DNA of 64,000 nt, from assembly GCA_029582155.1 (NCBI GenBank), contig CM055901.1, positions 23,903,657 through 23,967,656 on the forward strand, written 5' to 3'. Numbering within the stretch: position 1 is the stretch's first letter; the number at the start of each line of letters is the position of its first letter. Shown here piece after piece: positions 1-13,100 of the stretch. The notes beneath the pieces were generated by a model that worked only from the letters and a program-made list of their open reading frames with translations, was not told where the DNA came from and did no database searches. Origin of the DNA: Panopea generosa. Taxonomy: Eukaryota; Mollusca; Bivalvia; Adapedonta; Hiatellidae. Both the position numbers and the translations under genes were made by a program.

Positions 1-180
1 ATGGAGATTAAAATCAATCTGCAATGCAAATAAAACAAGAATATGGCATCACAAAGAAATCATAAACATAAAAAGCATCCTAAAAACTGATAAAAAAATC
101 ATGAAGTTAAGAGCTGGCTAGATACAAAGATCATCAAATGTCAGTGTATTTAGAACAGTGTCACTTACCACTGTTACTAT
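1..180. other. AT-rich flank next to the LINE remnant
   Basis: This lies downstream of the LINE stop in the LINE's orientation and could be its 3' untranslated part. No tail or target-site duplication was recognised. Confidence 0.3.
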
Positions 181-895
181 TCAGTGCACATAGTGATTCA
201 TAAAGAAGTGTATTTTTAACAGTTTCTTAAACACATTCAAAGATTGTGCGCCCTGGATATTGCTAGGCAATGTGTTCCGTAAACTCGGAGCAGAATGCTC
301 GAAGCTCCTGTTTCCAAATAGAACAGTTCTATTCCTTGGTACCACTAATGTTAGCAAATTACTAGAGTGTAGGTCCCAAACTGGTCCATAGTAAACCTTC
401 AACATTTCTTGTATATATAGTGGTGACTGACCATGTAACACCATGTACATATGTATAAGGACTTTATAATGAATCCTGTAAGGCAGAGGTAACCAATGAA
501 GTTCTTTCAGCACTAGAGTTATATGGCTGCGGTGTGAAGTTCTTGTGATAATACGAGCAGCAGTATTTTGTACACGCTGCAGTTTGTTTAAAGTGCAACT
601 TGAAATGCCGACAGAAAGCGCATTACAGTAGTCTAATCTTGAGGTAACTAATGAATTAACTAGAGTTATTGCGGCATCATTTGTAAAATATCTACTTATA
701 CGACCAATACTGCACGTTCTTCCATATCCATATGTGGAGTAAAAATGGCACCAAAACTTCTTGCAGAGCCTGTTGACTTAATTAAAGATTCACCAACTTT
801 CACTGATCACTTTCAACATATTTGGAATTTTGTTTTGATGAGAACAACATTACTTCAATCTTGTCTGTGTTAAGTTTAAGCTATGTAAGTTTGGT
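181..895 (-). mobile_element. Non-LTR retrotransposon (LINE) remnant, 3' end of reverse transcriptase ORF
   Basis: Minus-strand translation from about 780 to 181 gives a continuous LINE ORF2 C-terminal region: RTCSIGRISRYFTNDAA, then LVNSLVTSRLDYCNALSVGI, KLQRVQNTAARII, LKELHWLPLPYRIHYKVL, and a tail with SLNVFKKLLKIHFF before TGA. Near 830-870 another frame reads TDKIEVMLFSSK, the conserved LINE motif upstream of this region. An in-frame stop lies near 782, so the copy is 5'-truncated and degraded. Motif order suggests a CR1/L2/Jockey-type LINE. Clade is inferred and no catalytic core is present. Confidence 0.85.
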
Positions 896-2034
896 GAAGA
901 CCCAATGAAAAATGCAGGTACTAGAGTGCACACAACAAAAAGTACACGGACAGACACAGAGCGATCAGATAAGCTTATCTCAAGCTTTGCTCAGGTGAGC
1001 TAAAAACAATTCACCAAATATAGGTAACACTTGTGTATGCAATGAATAACAACACATGAGTAAAGGAATGAAATTTTATTATTCCTATATAGATACTAAT
1101 GACATGTGGTGTACATGAGCAATTAATGTGTGTATTACATCCTCATGGGTAGCCCACCATCCACAATGCTTCATCCTTCTAAGACTGTGAGTCCCTTGTT
1201 AGCGGATTCTCCTGCTATTATTATAAAGTAAACTAAAATTGTTTCAGGGGGAATGTTATCTCGTTCTGAACATTTACACCATTCTGGTTTATCAAAATTG
1301 TTTGTTCTTCCTAACCATTTAAAATTATCTTAAAGTTATCTCCGTCCTCTAACAGGATTGAAATTATATATAGTGCAATAACTGTAAGTCATAGTGGCCT
1401 GTCATATTTTAGTTACATCCAGATCCTCTCAATACTCATTTTTTTTTAGATACTCTCATGAATTCTTATGTAAAAAAAATATGTTCAACAAACTAACTTG
1501 CTTTTTGCTCTGAATTGTTGATGGTATCTAGATACATTTCTACAAAATATAATACAACTATGATCTGTATTTCTGTTAAAAGCGTTATAGCTACTAAATC
1601 AAGCAAACGGCTCGGGAGATGTTCCGGGAGATATTCCGCCACTAGATGAATAATCCATATCACTGCCATTCGTATAAAGTAAGCACCATTAAAAATACCC
1701 ATTAGCAGAATAGCACACTGATAGTTTTATATGTAAAACAATTAATACTTTGTTATATTGTTTAATATCCATGACCATGCCATATCTTTTGATGTTCAAG
1801 TTTGCTGGCACAATTTCCATGACTCGGATTTGACAGTATTGGCAGTGAAGTTTTTCCATGAAAAGAAAAGTAATTCAAGATTGATCAACAACCAATATGT
1901 GTAAATCTTGTTTTTCTGTTGAGTCAGAATTACATTAGCTATTACAGTAATAAATAATTTGCACTTAGTTGCTGCATTCAGTGAAGTGGTTCTTTGATGA
2001 AACTGTGGGAAATGGTGCAATCACTTATCCTAGT
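896..2034. other. No gene seen
   Basis: The stretch is AT-rich with no family-level coding similarity. A minus-strand 69-codon hydrophobic open frame at 1493-1702 has no recognisable domain or splice context. Around 962-1010 a short segment with AAGCTTATCT and CAGGTGAGC resembles dispersed-repeat ends, but no second copy was found in the window. Confidence 0.4.
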
Positions 2035-2545
2035 TGTTAACAATTTGTTTCACACAAGTTGTAATTTGTTACACCAGTTGAAATTTATTACAAAAGTTGT
2101 AATTTGTTACACCAGTTGTAATTTATCACACAAGTTGTAATTTGTTACACCAGTTGAAATTTATTACAAAAGTTGTAATTTGTTACACAAGTAATTTATC
2201 ACACAAGTTGTAATTTGTTACACCAGTTGAAATTTATGACAAAAGTTGTAATTTGTTACACAAGTAATTTATCACACAAGTTGTAATTTGTTACACCAGT
2301 TGTAATTTATGACATAAGTTGTAATTTGTTACAAAAGTAATTTATCACACTAGTTGTAGTTTGTTACACCAGTTGTACTTTATGACATAAGTTGTAATTT
2401 GTTACACAAGTAATTTATCACACAAGTTGTAATTTGTTACACCAGTTGTAATTTATGACATAAGTTGTAATTTGTTACACAAGTAATTTATTACACAAGT
2501 TGTAATTTATTACACCAGTTTTAATTTATTACACATACAGTTGTA
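2035..2545. repeat. AT-rich tandem array built on GTTGTAATTTGTTACAC
   Basis: Alternating modules of about 18-20 bases (GTTGTAATTTGTTACAC-CA and GTAATTTATCACACAA) repeat through roughly 500 bases with point changes and lost half-units. It is an imperfect minisatellite with no coding content. Confidence 0.9.
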
Positions 2546-5180
2546 CCAAGATCTGGAAATACGTTTCTATGCAAACTTTATAATTATAGTAACTGTTGTC
2601 CTTTGAACTTAGGAGATGTTAACTTTTTTAATCTCTGTAAAATGACTTAATGTTTTTACTCAACTTTAAGTAATTCAGTGATAACGCCATATGACATTTG
2701 TTGGGCAAGAATTTGACAGAACTAATGAGAACAACTTGGATAGAAAATAAATGAAGTTGCCCAGACTTCCAAACATGTCTCAGAATCAGCAATTCATTGA
2801 TATTTCTAGAATAAGCGATGATACACAATTGGTCATTATTATACAATGTAAAGTGACCCCAGATTCAAACAAATAATTTGACACATTTAACATGCCAAGA
2901 TGCATCATTTATTCAAACAATATACACCTTGCTAACTGCCTTCATATTTTTTTCTCATTAAGTAGCAGAGCATGTGATGTAATTCTACAATCAGTGATCC
3001 GTACATGTGGAATATGATGCAAAACAGTCCTATCTACAAATGAATAACGAAGGAGATGTGAGAGTTTTACATCAACCTACATGTGTATCAGCCATCACCC
3101 GAGATAACATTAACAATTAAACAGGGAGGGCAGCAGCGGATAATGTATTACCCATGTGGATTTGAGGCTACATTCATCCATTTATTAATGATAAAATATA
3201 ACTGTAAAGTACAATACGAACAGTTGCTGTACAAAACTATGTTGTTTAAAACAAATAGAAAGATGTAGCATAGATAATTTGTGCTAATATACAAGTCGAC
3301 ACTGTAAGTGCATGATCAATGTTTCTAGTTTGCTCCAGTTTAAGCTTGCTTGGTAGTTGCAGATTATACCGGCAGAAAACATGGTCTGACCTGACAGTTA
3401 CAGATCTAACCTTCAACTTAGCAGCCGGGTTAGAAAATATTCCATAATGGTTTAAACAAGACAATTTAAAACTATTGAAATGCAGTAGATACGTTTATGA
3501 CTTTGTGTTTAATATTCTGTAGATATCTTAGCTGCACTTGCTCTGAGTTATCAAATTTATCAATCTGATTCCAAAATAATGATAACTTGTAGAAACATTC
3601 CCTACAGCCAATATTTCTTAATATGTAAACATAAAACAATTACAAATTCTCTGTATTCATATATTCTTCTATACTTCATTTTCCACAAAAGATCTACAAT
3701 ACAACGGTGAAGCCATAAAAATGTAAAAATAAAAAATAAAAAGCAAACTTATCTTTTTTTTCTCCATATTTTTTGCTTTAATTACTTATAATAAACCACA
3801 AACAGTACAGTATCAAATACACACCAACTGCCTAAGAACCTAATGTCCATTTTCCAAGTTTTCCACTTGACAAGGACATTTCTAAAGTACTTGCAATGAT
3901 CATTCAAATATAATTATACCACTGGTTAAAAAGTTACAAAGCGGTTTACTTTCATCATCTATTTCGGAATTTTGAGAACTGTCCGGAACTTCACAACTTA
4001 ACAAAAGCTTGACCAACCTCCTTTCAGTCATGGCAAAATGTAATAAAACAGGCACAACACCAACACATTAAAAGGGAATAAAAACATAGATATAAAATGT
4101 ACAAAAAATGGGAAAACAAATAACATTTGTACCAACAGTCATTAGAAGCTTGCAATATTGTTGGGCTGTTATAGCCTAGGTCAATACAAACAAATAACAT
4201 ATAAATGTCAAAGATTATTTACGTGTTTATGTTTCTGTAAAATTTAACTGTCCCAATTTCTTATAATTTCAAGCTGCTGAAAGTAGGCCTGTTCACTTTT
4301 TTTTGTATATGGGTTTAAGTTGGTAAATTAAGAAAATGTCTAGAGAAATTGCAGGCATGTTCAAAAGATCTTAAACTGTTAGTACAGTTTCAATGTAAAA
4401 ATAAATATATATAATACTCTTATTTACTACAATTCACTTTCAAAATAATTTTGCCGTCTGCACAAGAACTATAAATGTCCGATATTCCACAAGGCCATGA
4501 GCCGGAATTCTTAATCATGCTAGTAAATGCGACTTTTATGTTAAAGAAACTAGTCTTCGATCAATAACTTGGCAATGAGAGATATACATATATAGTATAT
4601 AAGAAGGTATCATAGGGAAATAAAATTTCTTTTGAATTGACATTAAAGAGACAAGGGGGAATTCTCAGGACAGCCAATTGATTGAATGGTGTTTTACAGC
4701 CTATAACAGCAGGGTCAGATGGGATGACAAGACTGGGATTGGGGACAGCAATGAGAGGGGAGAAAATAGCGGAGATGAAGATAGTATTTTTTCTGACAAA
4801 TGAATATATATAATTCTGAAAAAATTAAATATAAATATTTTGGGCATTTTAATTGCCATCGAGCAATTCTACATAGGGCTGCCATCAGCAGCAGGCACCC
4901 TTGTACAACAATCTCATTTTTATATTTCATCCTCATCACCATTACTCCTGTATAACACTCTCACATTTCCCAACAGTATTGGTAAAACTCAATCTATCAA
5001 ATCATTCATTTAAAAGAACATCCGTACCTAAATCTTGTTAAAAGATGCAAATTATATTTTATGCAATATCATTTCAAAATTTGAGAATAATTGATTTATT
5101 ATATATATTTATGACATCTCGGTTACAGAAACATGCGTGTAGTATTATACACTGTATGTATATGACAAGGCAGTTGACAG
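2546..5180. other. No gene seen, AT-rich
   Basis: Short open frames only (60-75 codons) with no recognisable motif, homopolymer runs and no repeat array. Nothing supports a gene or element here. Confidence 0.4.
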
Positions 5181-5194
5181 ATGTGCAATAACAC

Positions 5195-5530
5195 CATAGA
5201 CATAATGTGACATCACATGACTTGAGGCATCATGTGTCATAAGATCATGTGATATACCATGATATGTGACACCATGTGGCATAAGATCCTGTGACATAAC
5301 ATGACTGAAGACAGCATGTGTCAAAAGATCATGTGATATTACACGACGTGACACCATGTGGCATAAGATCCTGTGACATAACATGACTGAAGACACCATG
5401 TGCCATGACACTACATACATAAAGTTACATAATGTGACATGTGTATCACGACTTGTGACACCAGGTTTATTGTGCATACTGTCATTATGACATCACATGA
5501 CAATGTGTGACATCTGTTGTTACACATGAC
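5195..5530. repeat. Degenerate tandem repeat rich in CATGTGACA/TGTCATG
   Basis: Units such as GACACCATGTGGCATAAGAT, CTGTGACATAACATGACTGA and AGATCATGTGATAT recur with a long period of about 60-70 bases. Many sub-motifs are near-palindromic around CATG. The minus-strand open frame over it is a by-product. Confidence 0.8.
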
Positions 5531-5724
5531 ATTAAGGGGCATTGTTAATTGGTGCTACCATGTCAATGGGATGTGTCAAGAGATAGTTATTTACCTACTT
5601 ATACATTATCAAATTTAAACATTCTTAACTTGTTCATTTTTTTATTTTACTGTGGTTTCATCCCATTTGAAACATACAACAGGTCATATATTACATCCAG
5701 TTTTATTGGTAAAGGAAGATCTTA

Positions 5725-5825
5725 GAATGAATGTGAGTAAAGCCACACGTAACTGGCAAACTTTCTGATAGCAGGAATTGAACATATGACCTCAGTCAGG
5801 AGTCGTAAATGACCTTGAGATGGAT
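5725..5825 (-). mobile_element. Fragment of dispersed SINE-like family D
   Basis: The stretch with GTAACTGGCAAACTTTCTGA and a following GACCTCAGT matches segments at 45200-45300 and 60600-60740 in the same orientation. All three read as a tRNA-like head plus body on the minus strand. It is diverged and has no clear ends. Confidence 0.5.
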
Positions 5826-6184
5826 TGAATGTGAGCAACTCAACTTACATCATATACCATTTTCCCATGTCCATCTTATTTGAAAACTATAACTGTAAAA
5901 AACTCTTTCTGCATATAATTTTAGTGATATATCACAGAGTAGTGAATCATTAAGCAAGTATTTCTCAAACTACAACAATAGAGGTCCATGTTTGTTACAG
6001 TTGCAGGGGTGGCATCAAGCTTTATCTCCAAGCCGGGATTCTTGTGGTGAAAAGTTTGACGATATTAAATACTGTACTGATGTAACTCTATCATATTAAG
6101 TGCTGCAGTTATTCATTTATACATACAATACAAAATCATGAGCATGAGTCCAGATCTGCATAAGTTTTTTTAACAATTACATAT

Positions 6185-7200
6185 ATAAATACAGTACATG
6201 GACAGTGATGTACCATACATGGACAGTGCATGTACAGTACATGGACAGTGATGAACCATACATAAACAGTGCATGTACAGTACATGGACAGTGCATGAAT
6301 AGTACATAAACAGTGCATGTACAGTACATCGACAGTGCATGAATAGTACATAAACAGTGCATGTACAGTACATGGACAGTGCATGAATAGTACATAAACA
6401 GTGCATGTACAGTACATGGACAGTGCATGAATAGTACATGTACAGTGCATGAATAATACATAAACAGTGCATGTACAGTACATGGACAGTGCATGAATAG
6501 TACATGGACAGTACATGGACAGTGCATTAATAGTACATGGACAGTGCATGTACCATACATGGTCAGTGCATGAATAGTACATAAACAGTGCATATACAGT
6601 ACATGGACAGTGTATGAATAGTACATGAACAGTGCATACATATACAGTACATGGAAAGTTATATGAACCATGCATGAACTATGCATGAACAACACATGGA
6701 TAGTTCTATTAACCATGCATAAACAATACATGGATAGTTATATTAACCATACATGAACAGTACAAGAACAGTGCATGAACTGGACATGAAAAGTTATATG
6801 AACCATGCATGAACATTACATGGATAGTTGTATTAACCATGCATGAACAGTACATGGATAGTTATATTAACCATGCGTGAATAGTACAAAAACAGTGCAT
6901 GAACAGTTCATAGATAGTTATTGTAACCATGCATGAACAGTACAAGAACAGAGCATGAACTGTACATTAATAGTTGTATGAACCACGCATGAACAGTGCA
7001 TTAACATTACATGGATAGTTGTATTAACCATGCATGAACAGTACATGTATAGTTATATTAACCATGCATGAACAGTACATTGATAGTTATAATGAACCAT
7101 GCATGAACAGTATAATAACTGAACATGTATAGTTTTATGAACCATGCATGAACAGTACATAGGCAGTACATGGACAGTACATGGACAGTACATGGGCATA
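6185..7200. repeat. 1-kb minisatellite of GTACATGGACAGTGCATG-type units
   Basis: Short modules (ACAGTACATGGACAGTGCAT, GAATAGTACATAAACAGTGC) dominate 6185-6660. A longer variant with ATGGATAGTTATATTAACCA continues to about 7200. Three minus-strand frames stay open (up to 184 codons of Cys/Met/His-rich sequence) only because the repeat lacks stops. CATG is present in almost every unit. Confidence 0.92.
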
Positions 7201-8439
7201 TATATGAACATAATATAACTATATACACAATTAAATGATAAAAGTTTTTAAAAAAGTAACAATGTGAATTGAATGTCATATTTATATATTTTTTTTAAAA
7301 AAACAGCAATATAATGTAAAATAAGCAACAATAACTTCAATAATACAGACTTCGACAACTTTATAATATTTTTTCTTGACCAGCAAATGGTTATATTTGA
7401 TAATTTTAGTGATATTTACCAAAACAATAAGTGACTGGTATTGTCAGTGTACCTCAATTAAAATTAATTAAAGCATATCTGATGAACAGGAGAATCTACT
7501 AACCTGCAAATAATTGAAATGTTAGGACACAGTCCCTAGTACCAGTTTACCGATCTAGAAAGTTTGCATACAGAAATAAAAAAGATTAAAAGTGTCCAGA
7601 TATTATATTCTAATAATATATTGATTACAGTACCTACAAGCTGACAGATATAAAAGAAAATGTTTGTAGTAAATATGAACTTTGGTGATTAAACCAATTA
7701 ACTGTTTTTGATTGTTTTGAAATTAAAAAAGCATCTGTCTTTGAGATCTTTTTTATCTTTGTATTCTCTGTATAAAATCAATATGGATTGTTAACAAGTA
7801 ATGATCAACATGATCCCAAATTATGATTGTATCTTTATGAGACAATCGATTCGTATAAACTTACTGTTCTAAGTTTTCAGTGAAATTGATTTATTTCATT
7901 TTAAATCTTCTTTATTTGAAATAAGGATTGAATGATCCACAGAACTTTTGGATTAAAAGTGGCATCTGTCATAATTATACATAAAGAAACATATTCTCAA
8001 AAAAGGCATAGACTTACTTCTGCATCCCTTTCAATATGCAATGTCTCATGTTAGTGTGATTATTACAATGGCGTACATTTTTAATAAATATTGTTTAACC
8101 TAATTCTCGGGACATTAAACAAAATGTTTTGTTTCCTAATTAAAACAGCATTTAGATCTCAACAGTGAAAGCAGATGTTTTTGTTGATAAAATAAAGAAT
8201 AAAAAGTTTTATAGTAAAAATAATGCAAGTCTTAAATTTAGCAGTAAATAAGCTAGCTGAAGGACAACACTTCATCATGGTATGACGTATTTAACATGAG
8301 ATATATCAATATGGTAAATTTATTATCATGACATTTTATATTTTACTTATCATTATGACCTACCTAGCAACATTACATCAATTACATGGCATATGCATCA
8401 ACATACAATCATAATTATGGCATAAATATGAAAGCAACA
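7201..8439. other. No gene seen
   Basis: AT-rich sequence with no supported coding region or repeat array. Confidence 0.4.
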
Positions 8440-8625
8440 TATTTTTTAACATGACATATTCATAAACATGACATATTCATAAACATGTATATTCTCTAAC
8501 ATGACATATTCATAAACATGCATATTCTTTAACATGACATATTCATAAACATGCATATTCTTTAACATGTCATATTTTTAACCTGGCATATTCATAAATA
8601 TGACATATTTATAAAGGTGACATAT
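8440..8625. repeat. Short tandem array of ACATGACATATTCATAA
   Basis: About six to eight imperfect copies of a unit with ACATGACATATTCATAAACA, some with CATATTCTTTA spacers. Looser versions of the same words occur back to about 8320. Confidence 0.8.
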
Positions 8626-9679
8626 TCAACATAATAATAATATAGCTATAAAAATGTCACGATAACAAATGATGTTTATCATAAATTCAGAATATTTATC
8701 AAATTCCCCAATGGGTTGACAGAAACGACATAGAAACATGAATGATGGATAAAACAAAAATGTCACCATACTGTCTATTATTGTTTAACATTTAAAGAAA
8801 ATTAATAAATCCATGTAATATCAACACTATAATGAGTAATTTTAAGAAACTTGGAACAGCTTAAAATCATTTTACATGTATACATTTATAAAATACACAT
8901 TTTTTGAAGATTGCTGACCATAAAAACAATTCAAAATATTTCATTGATGATTTATAAAGAGGAATATACCATATTCATAAAGGTACCTGTGTCAGATGTA
9001 AAACTGAATTAATTTTCAACATTTGAATCTCATCAAATTAGTGTACTTGTAATATTGATCAACTACTCATGCTGCAGTTGTTAGGAACCAAATTTTTATG
9101 TCATTTAAGGAAAAAAATCTATTTAGAATAAAACGAATTATATCAAAATATTCAAAAAAAGTGTAAATAATTTGTAAAATTTATTATGAAATGCGACTTA
9201 TTATGGACATGCAATTCTAACTTGATGCTGAACAACCTTTTTTAATGCCACTTTTTAGGCCAGCGTTATATTGTTAATTGCATAAAACACCATACTGAAA
9301 TAGTCTACCTTTAAAAATGTTTGTTCAACACTTGTTTGAACATTTTCTTATAATTTTTATATTAATAAAACTATTTGTGACAATAATATCTTTGTGAAAA
9401 GTTGTATTGTTCTGCCTGAAAGAATACTTTCAAATTGCTGGCACTTTGTATACTAGTTATACGAGTTGTTTGTTATATATTTGTTCTATCGTCCATTTAC
9501 CTATCACGTAAGATACACTAGGAATGTTGAGTTTTGTGATATACTGCCATAAAATCTGGAAATTAATGCAGATTAATGAAAAAATTGTTAACATTTTCAG
9601 TTCATTCATGTTTGTTTTATAATATAGTTCAATGCTACTGAAATCCAGTACCCAAAACCTTACCCAGCTTCTGGTTTAG
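8626..9679. other. Downstream flank of the calcium sensor gene, no gene seen
   Basis: AT-rich sequence. It could include distal 3'-UTR of the minus-strand gene if polyadenylation is later than the signal at 9680-9685. No other feature is recognised. Confidence 0.35.
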
Positions 9680-9685
9680 TTTATT
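9680..9685 (-). promoter_or_regulatory. Candidate poly(A) signal AATAAA
   Basis: AATAAA on the minus strand lies about 280 bases past the calcium-sensor stop codon and is the first one found downstream. In AT-rich DNA such hexamers arise by chance, so this is only a candidate. Confidence 0.35.
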
Positions 9686-9964
9686 CACCCAAGAGAAGAC
9701 CTGAATGAGCAAAATCAAAATAAATGAAATTGCTCGACAGAGATCAAACTTCTTTAGATGACAACCAGTCCAATGTAAGCATTGCCTTTACTCTGCGCAA
9801 CATACAATACCATGTGACACAGTCTGGAAAACTCTGTTATTGACTTCCAATGTCCAAGTATCATTACCAAACTGCTTCATTTTTTTTCCATTTAAAATCT
9901 TTGCAGGTTTTTTTTTTTAAAAGAACAAACAAATATAATAAAATGTCGATGATTTGTTTACACT

Positions 9965-10165
9965 TTACTCCTGATTACATCCGCCTGCGTCTGCTGTCAA
10001 CATTTGATAGAGAAACTGGTCTTTCATGCACCCATCAACAAATTCTGACCGAGTTAAGACACCATCATTATTAACATCCATCTTGGCAAATATCTTTTGC
10101 GTCCGCTCCTCCGCAGAATCTGTATCCTGACTGGTCAAGGCATTTCCTAACATGGAATAGATGGC
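9965..10165 (-). CDS. Calcium sensor coding exon 3 (residues 129-194 and stop)
   Basis: The acceptor TATTTCAG ends at 10166 and the exon opens AIYSMLG, the usual continuation after EF-hand 3. It carries EF-hand 4 ([12 protein letters not shown]) and a short C-terminus ending GGCNQE, with TAA at 9967-9965. The exon lies only about 255 bases from the GC-rich minisatellite that starts at 10421 in the adjoining intron. Confidence 0.95.
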   Translation of the reverse strand, partial: AIYSMLGNALTSQDTDSAEERTQKIFAKMDVNNDGVLTRSEFVDGCMKDQFLYQMLTADAGGCNQE

Positions 10166-13100
10166 CTGAAATAGATAATGTCACAGCAATTAATATCACA
10201 AAAATACTATTAAAAGCCCAATTAATTAACGTGTTTTGTCTCAACTAGCGCTTGTTAATTGTTGCATCACAAGTGCCAGTATGTTCATGTATATGAAGGT
10301 GAGTTATATGACACTTATATAAGGAATACATTTATCACGTCCAAATTAAAATATTATTTGTTTGCTCCTCTAAATGGTACAGGTCAGAATTAGCAAAGAA
10401 ACACTTTTTTAATATAAAAGCCTCAGACACGAGTGTCAGGTCCTCCCTGCCTCATACACGAGTGTCAGGTCCTCCCTGCCTCATACACGAGTGTCAGGTC
10501 CTCCCTGCCTCAGACACGAGTGTCAGGTTCTCCCAGCCTCAGACCCGAGTGCCAGGTCCTCCCTGCCTCGGACACCAGTGTCAGGTCCTCCCTGCCTCGG
10601 ACACCAGTGTCAGGTCCTCCCTGCCTCGAACACCAGTGTCAGGTCCTCCCAGCCTCAGACACGAGTGTCAGGTCCTCCCTGCCTCAGACACGAGTGCCAG
10701 GTCCTCCCTGCCTCAGACACGAGTGCCAGGTCCTCCCTGCCTCAGACACGAGTGTCAGGTCCTCCCTGCCTCAGACACGAGTGCCAGGTCCTCCCTGCCT
10801 CGGACACGAGTGTCAGGTCCTCCCAGCCCCGGACACGAGTGTCAGGTCCTCCCTGCCCCGTCACGAGTGTCAGGTCCTCCCTGCCTCAGACCCGAGTGTC
10901 AGATCCTCCCTGCCTCAGACACGAGTGCCAGGTCCTCCCTGCCTCAGACACAAGTGTCAGGTCCTCACTGCCTCAGACACGAGTGCCAGGTCCTCCCTGC
11001 CTCAGACACGAGTGCCAGGTCCTCCCGGCCTCAGACACGAGTGTTGCCTCAGACATGAGTGTCAGGTCCTCCCTGCCTCAGACACGAGTGCCAGGTCCTC
11101 CCGCCCTCAGACAGGAGTATCAGGTCCTCCCTGCCTCAGACACGAGTGTCAGGTCCTCCCTGCCTCAGACACGAGTGTCAGGTCCTCCCTGCCTCAGACA
11201 TGAGTGCAAGGTCCTCCCGGCCTAAGACACGAGTGTCAGGTCCTCCTAGCCTCAGAGTGTCAGGTCCTCCCTGCCTCAGACACGAGTGTCAGGTCCTCCC
11301 TGCCTCAGACACAAGTGTCAGGTCCTCCCAGCCTCAGACACGAGTGTCAGGTCCTCCCAGCCTCAGACACGGGTGTCAGGTCCTCCCTGCCTCAGACACG
11401 AGTGTTGCCTCAGACACGAGTGTCAGGTCCTCCCTGCCTCAGACACGAGTGTTGCCTCAGACACGAGTATCAGGTCCTCCCAGCCTCAGACACGGGTGTC
11501 AGGTCCTCCCAGCCTCAGACACGGGTGTCAGGTCCTCCCTGCCTCAGACACGAGTGTTGCCTCAGACACGAGTATCAGGTCCTCCCAGCCTCAGACACGA
11601 GTGTTGCCTCAGACACGAGTGTCAGGTCCTCCTTGCCTCAGACACGAGTATCAGGTCCTCCCTGCCTCAGACACGAGTGTCAGGTCCTCCCTGCCTCAGA
11701 CACGAGTGTTGCCTCAGACACGAGTGTCAGGTCCTCCCTGCCTCAGACACGAGTGTTGCCTCAGACACAAGTGTCAGGTCCTCCCAGCCTCAGACACGAG
11801 TGTCAGGTCCTCCCTGCCTCAGACACGAGTGTTGCCTCAGACACGAGTGTCAGGTCCTCCCAGCCTCAGACACGGGTGTCAGGTCCTCCCTGCCTCAGAC
11901 ACGAGTGTTGCCTCAGACACGAGTATCAGGTCCTCCCAGCCTCAGACACGAGTGTTGCCTCAGACACGAGTGTCAGGTCCTCCTTGCCTCAGACACGAGT
12001 ATCAGGTCCTCCCTGCCTCAGACACGAGTGTCAGGTCCTCCTTGCCTCAGACACGAGTATCAGGTCCTCCCAGCCTCAGACACGAGTGTCAGGTCCTCCC
12101 TGCCTCAGACACGAGTATCAGGTCCTCCCTGCCTCAGACACGAGTGCCAGGTCCTCCCTGCCTCAGACACGAGTGTTGCCTCAGACACGAGTGCCAGGTC
12201 CTCCCTGCCTCAGACACGAGTGTCAGGTCCTCCCAGCCTCAGACACGAGTGTCAGGTCCTCCCTGCCTCAGACACGAGTGTCAGGTCCTCCCTGCTTCAG
12301 ACACGAGTATCAGGTCCTCCCAGCCTCAGACACGAGTGTCAGGTCCTCCCTGCCTCAGACACGAGTGTCAGGTCCTCCCTGCTTCAGACACGAGTGTCAG
12401 GTCCTCCCTGCTTCAGACACGAGTATCAGGTCCTCCCAGCCCCAGACACGAGTGTTGCCTCAGGTCCTCCCGGCCTCAGACACGAATGTCAGGTCTGTCT
12501 GGCCGCAGACACGAGTGTTAGGTCCTCCCCTAGACTTCATGTCTTCATAGTAGGCTTTTTAGGCCCATTTAAGCCCTATTGTTTATGTGTAAAATCTACT
12601 GCTTTGAAATTCAGCAAAATATGCTTACCGGTATACACAGTTCAACAAATCTCATCTCTAGTTGTGTTATATATAACTGCCTCCCTTATACCAATAAACA
12701 ATCAATTAACCCTTTACTTCATATAGACACCTTGGACACCTAATATAGAAGGCTTTTCAATTATTGGGTGAATTATGTTTATATTAACTGACAGAGTGGA
12801 AAACAGTGCAGGAAGTGTTCAGATTGCTCGTTACGAGCAATCTGAACTCTACCTTCACTGTTTTCAAAGGCCTTCTGTGATTAGGGCGGGAAAACGTGTA
12901 TCTATGGAGTAAAGGTTTAACACAGCAATTATTGCAGTTATCAGCAATTAGTTGTGTTTTCCCTTATAACAAAAACTTGATATGAAAATAGGGAGAGATG
13001 CTCCCAAATAAATAAAAATTAACATATTGTCTCCCCTTGTCAAAAAAATGACACTGGCATGGATTTTTTTTCTGTGAAGAATTCATGACAGATCAAGTTA

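Noticed and set aside
1493-1702. Hydrophobic 69-codon minus frame (AVIWIIHLVAEYLPEHLPSR)
   Set aside because: It looks faintly like a membrane segment, but no family, splice sites or neighbouring exon was recognised.
6136-6731. Three overlapping Cys/His/Met-rich minus frames (111-184 codons)
   Set aside because: All fall in the GTACATGGACAGTGCATG minisatellite and overlap in different registers.
10433-12726. Long + strand open frames (198-555 codons) with Pro/Ser/Arg-rich repeats
   Set aside because: All three frames are open simultaneously because the 29-bp unit lacks stops. They lie in an intron antisense to a real gene and have no start context or domain.
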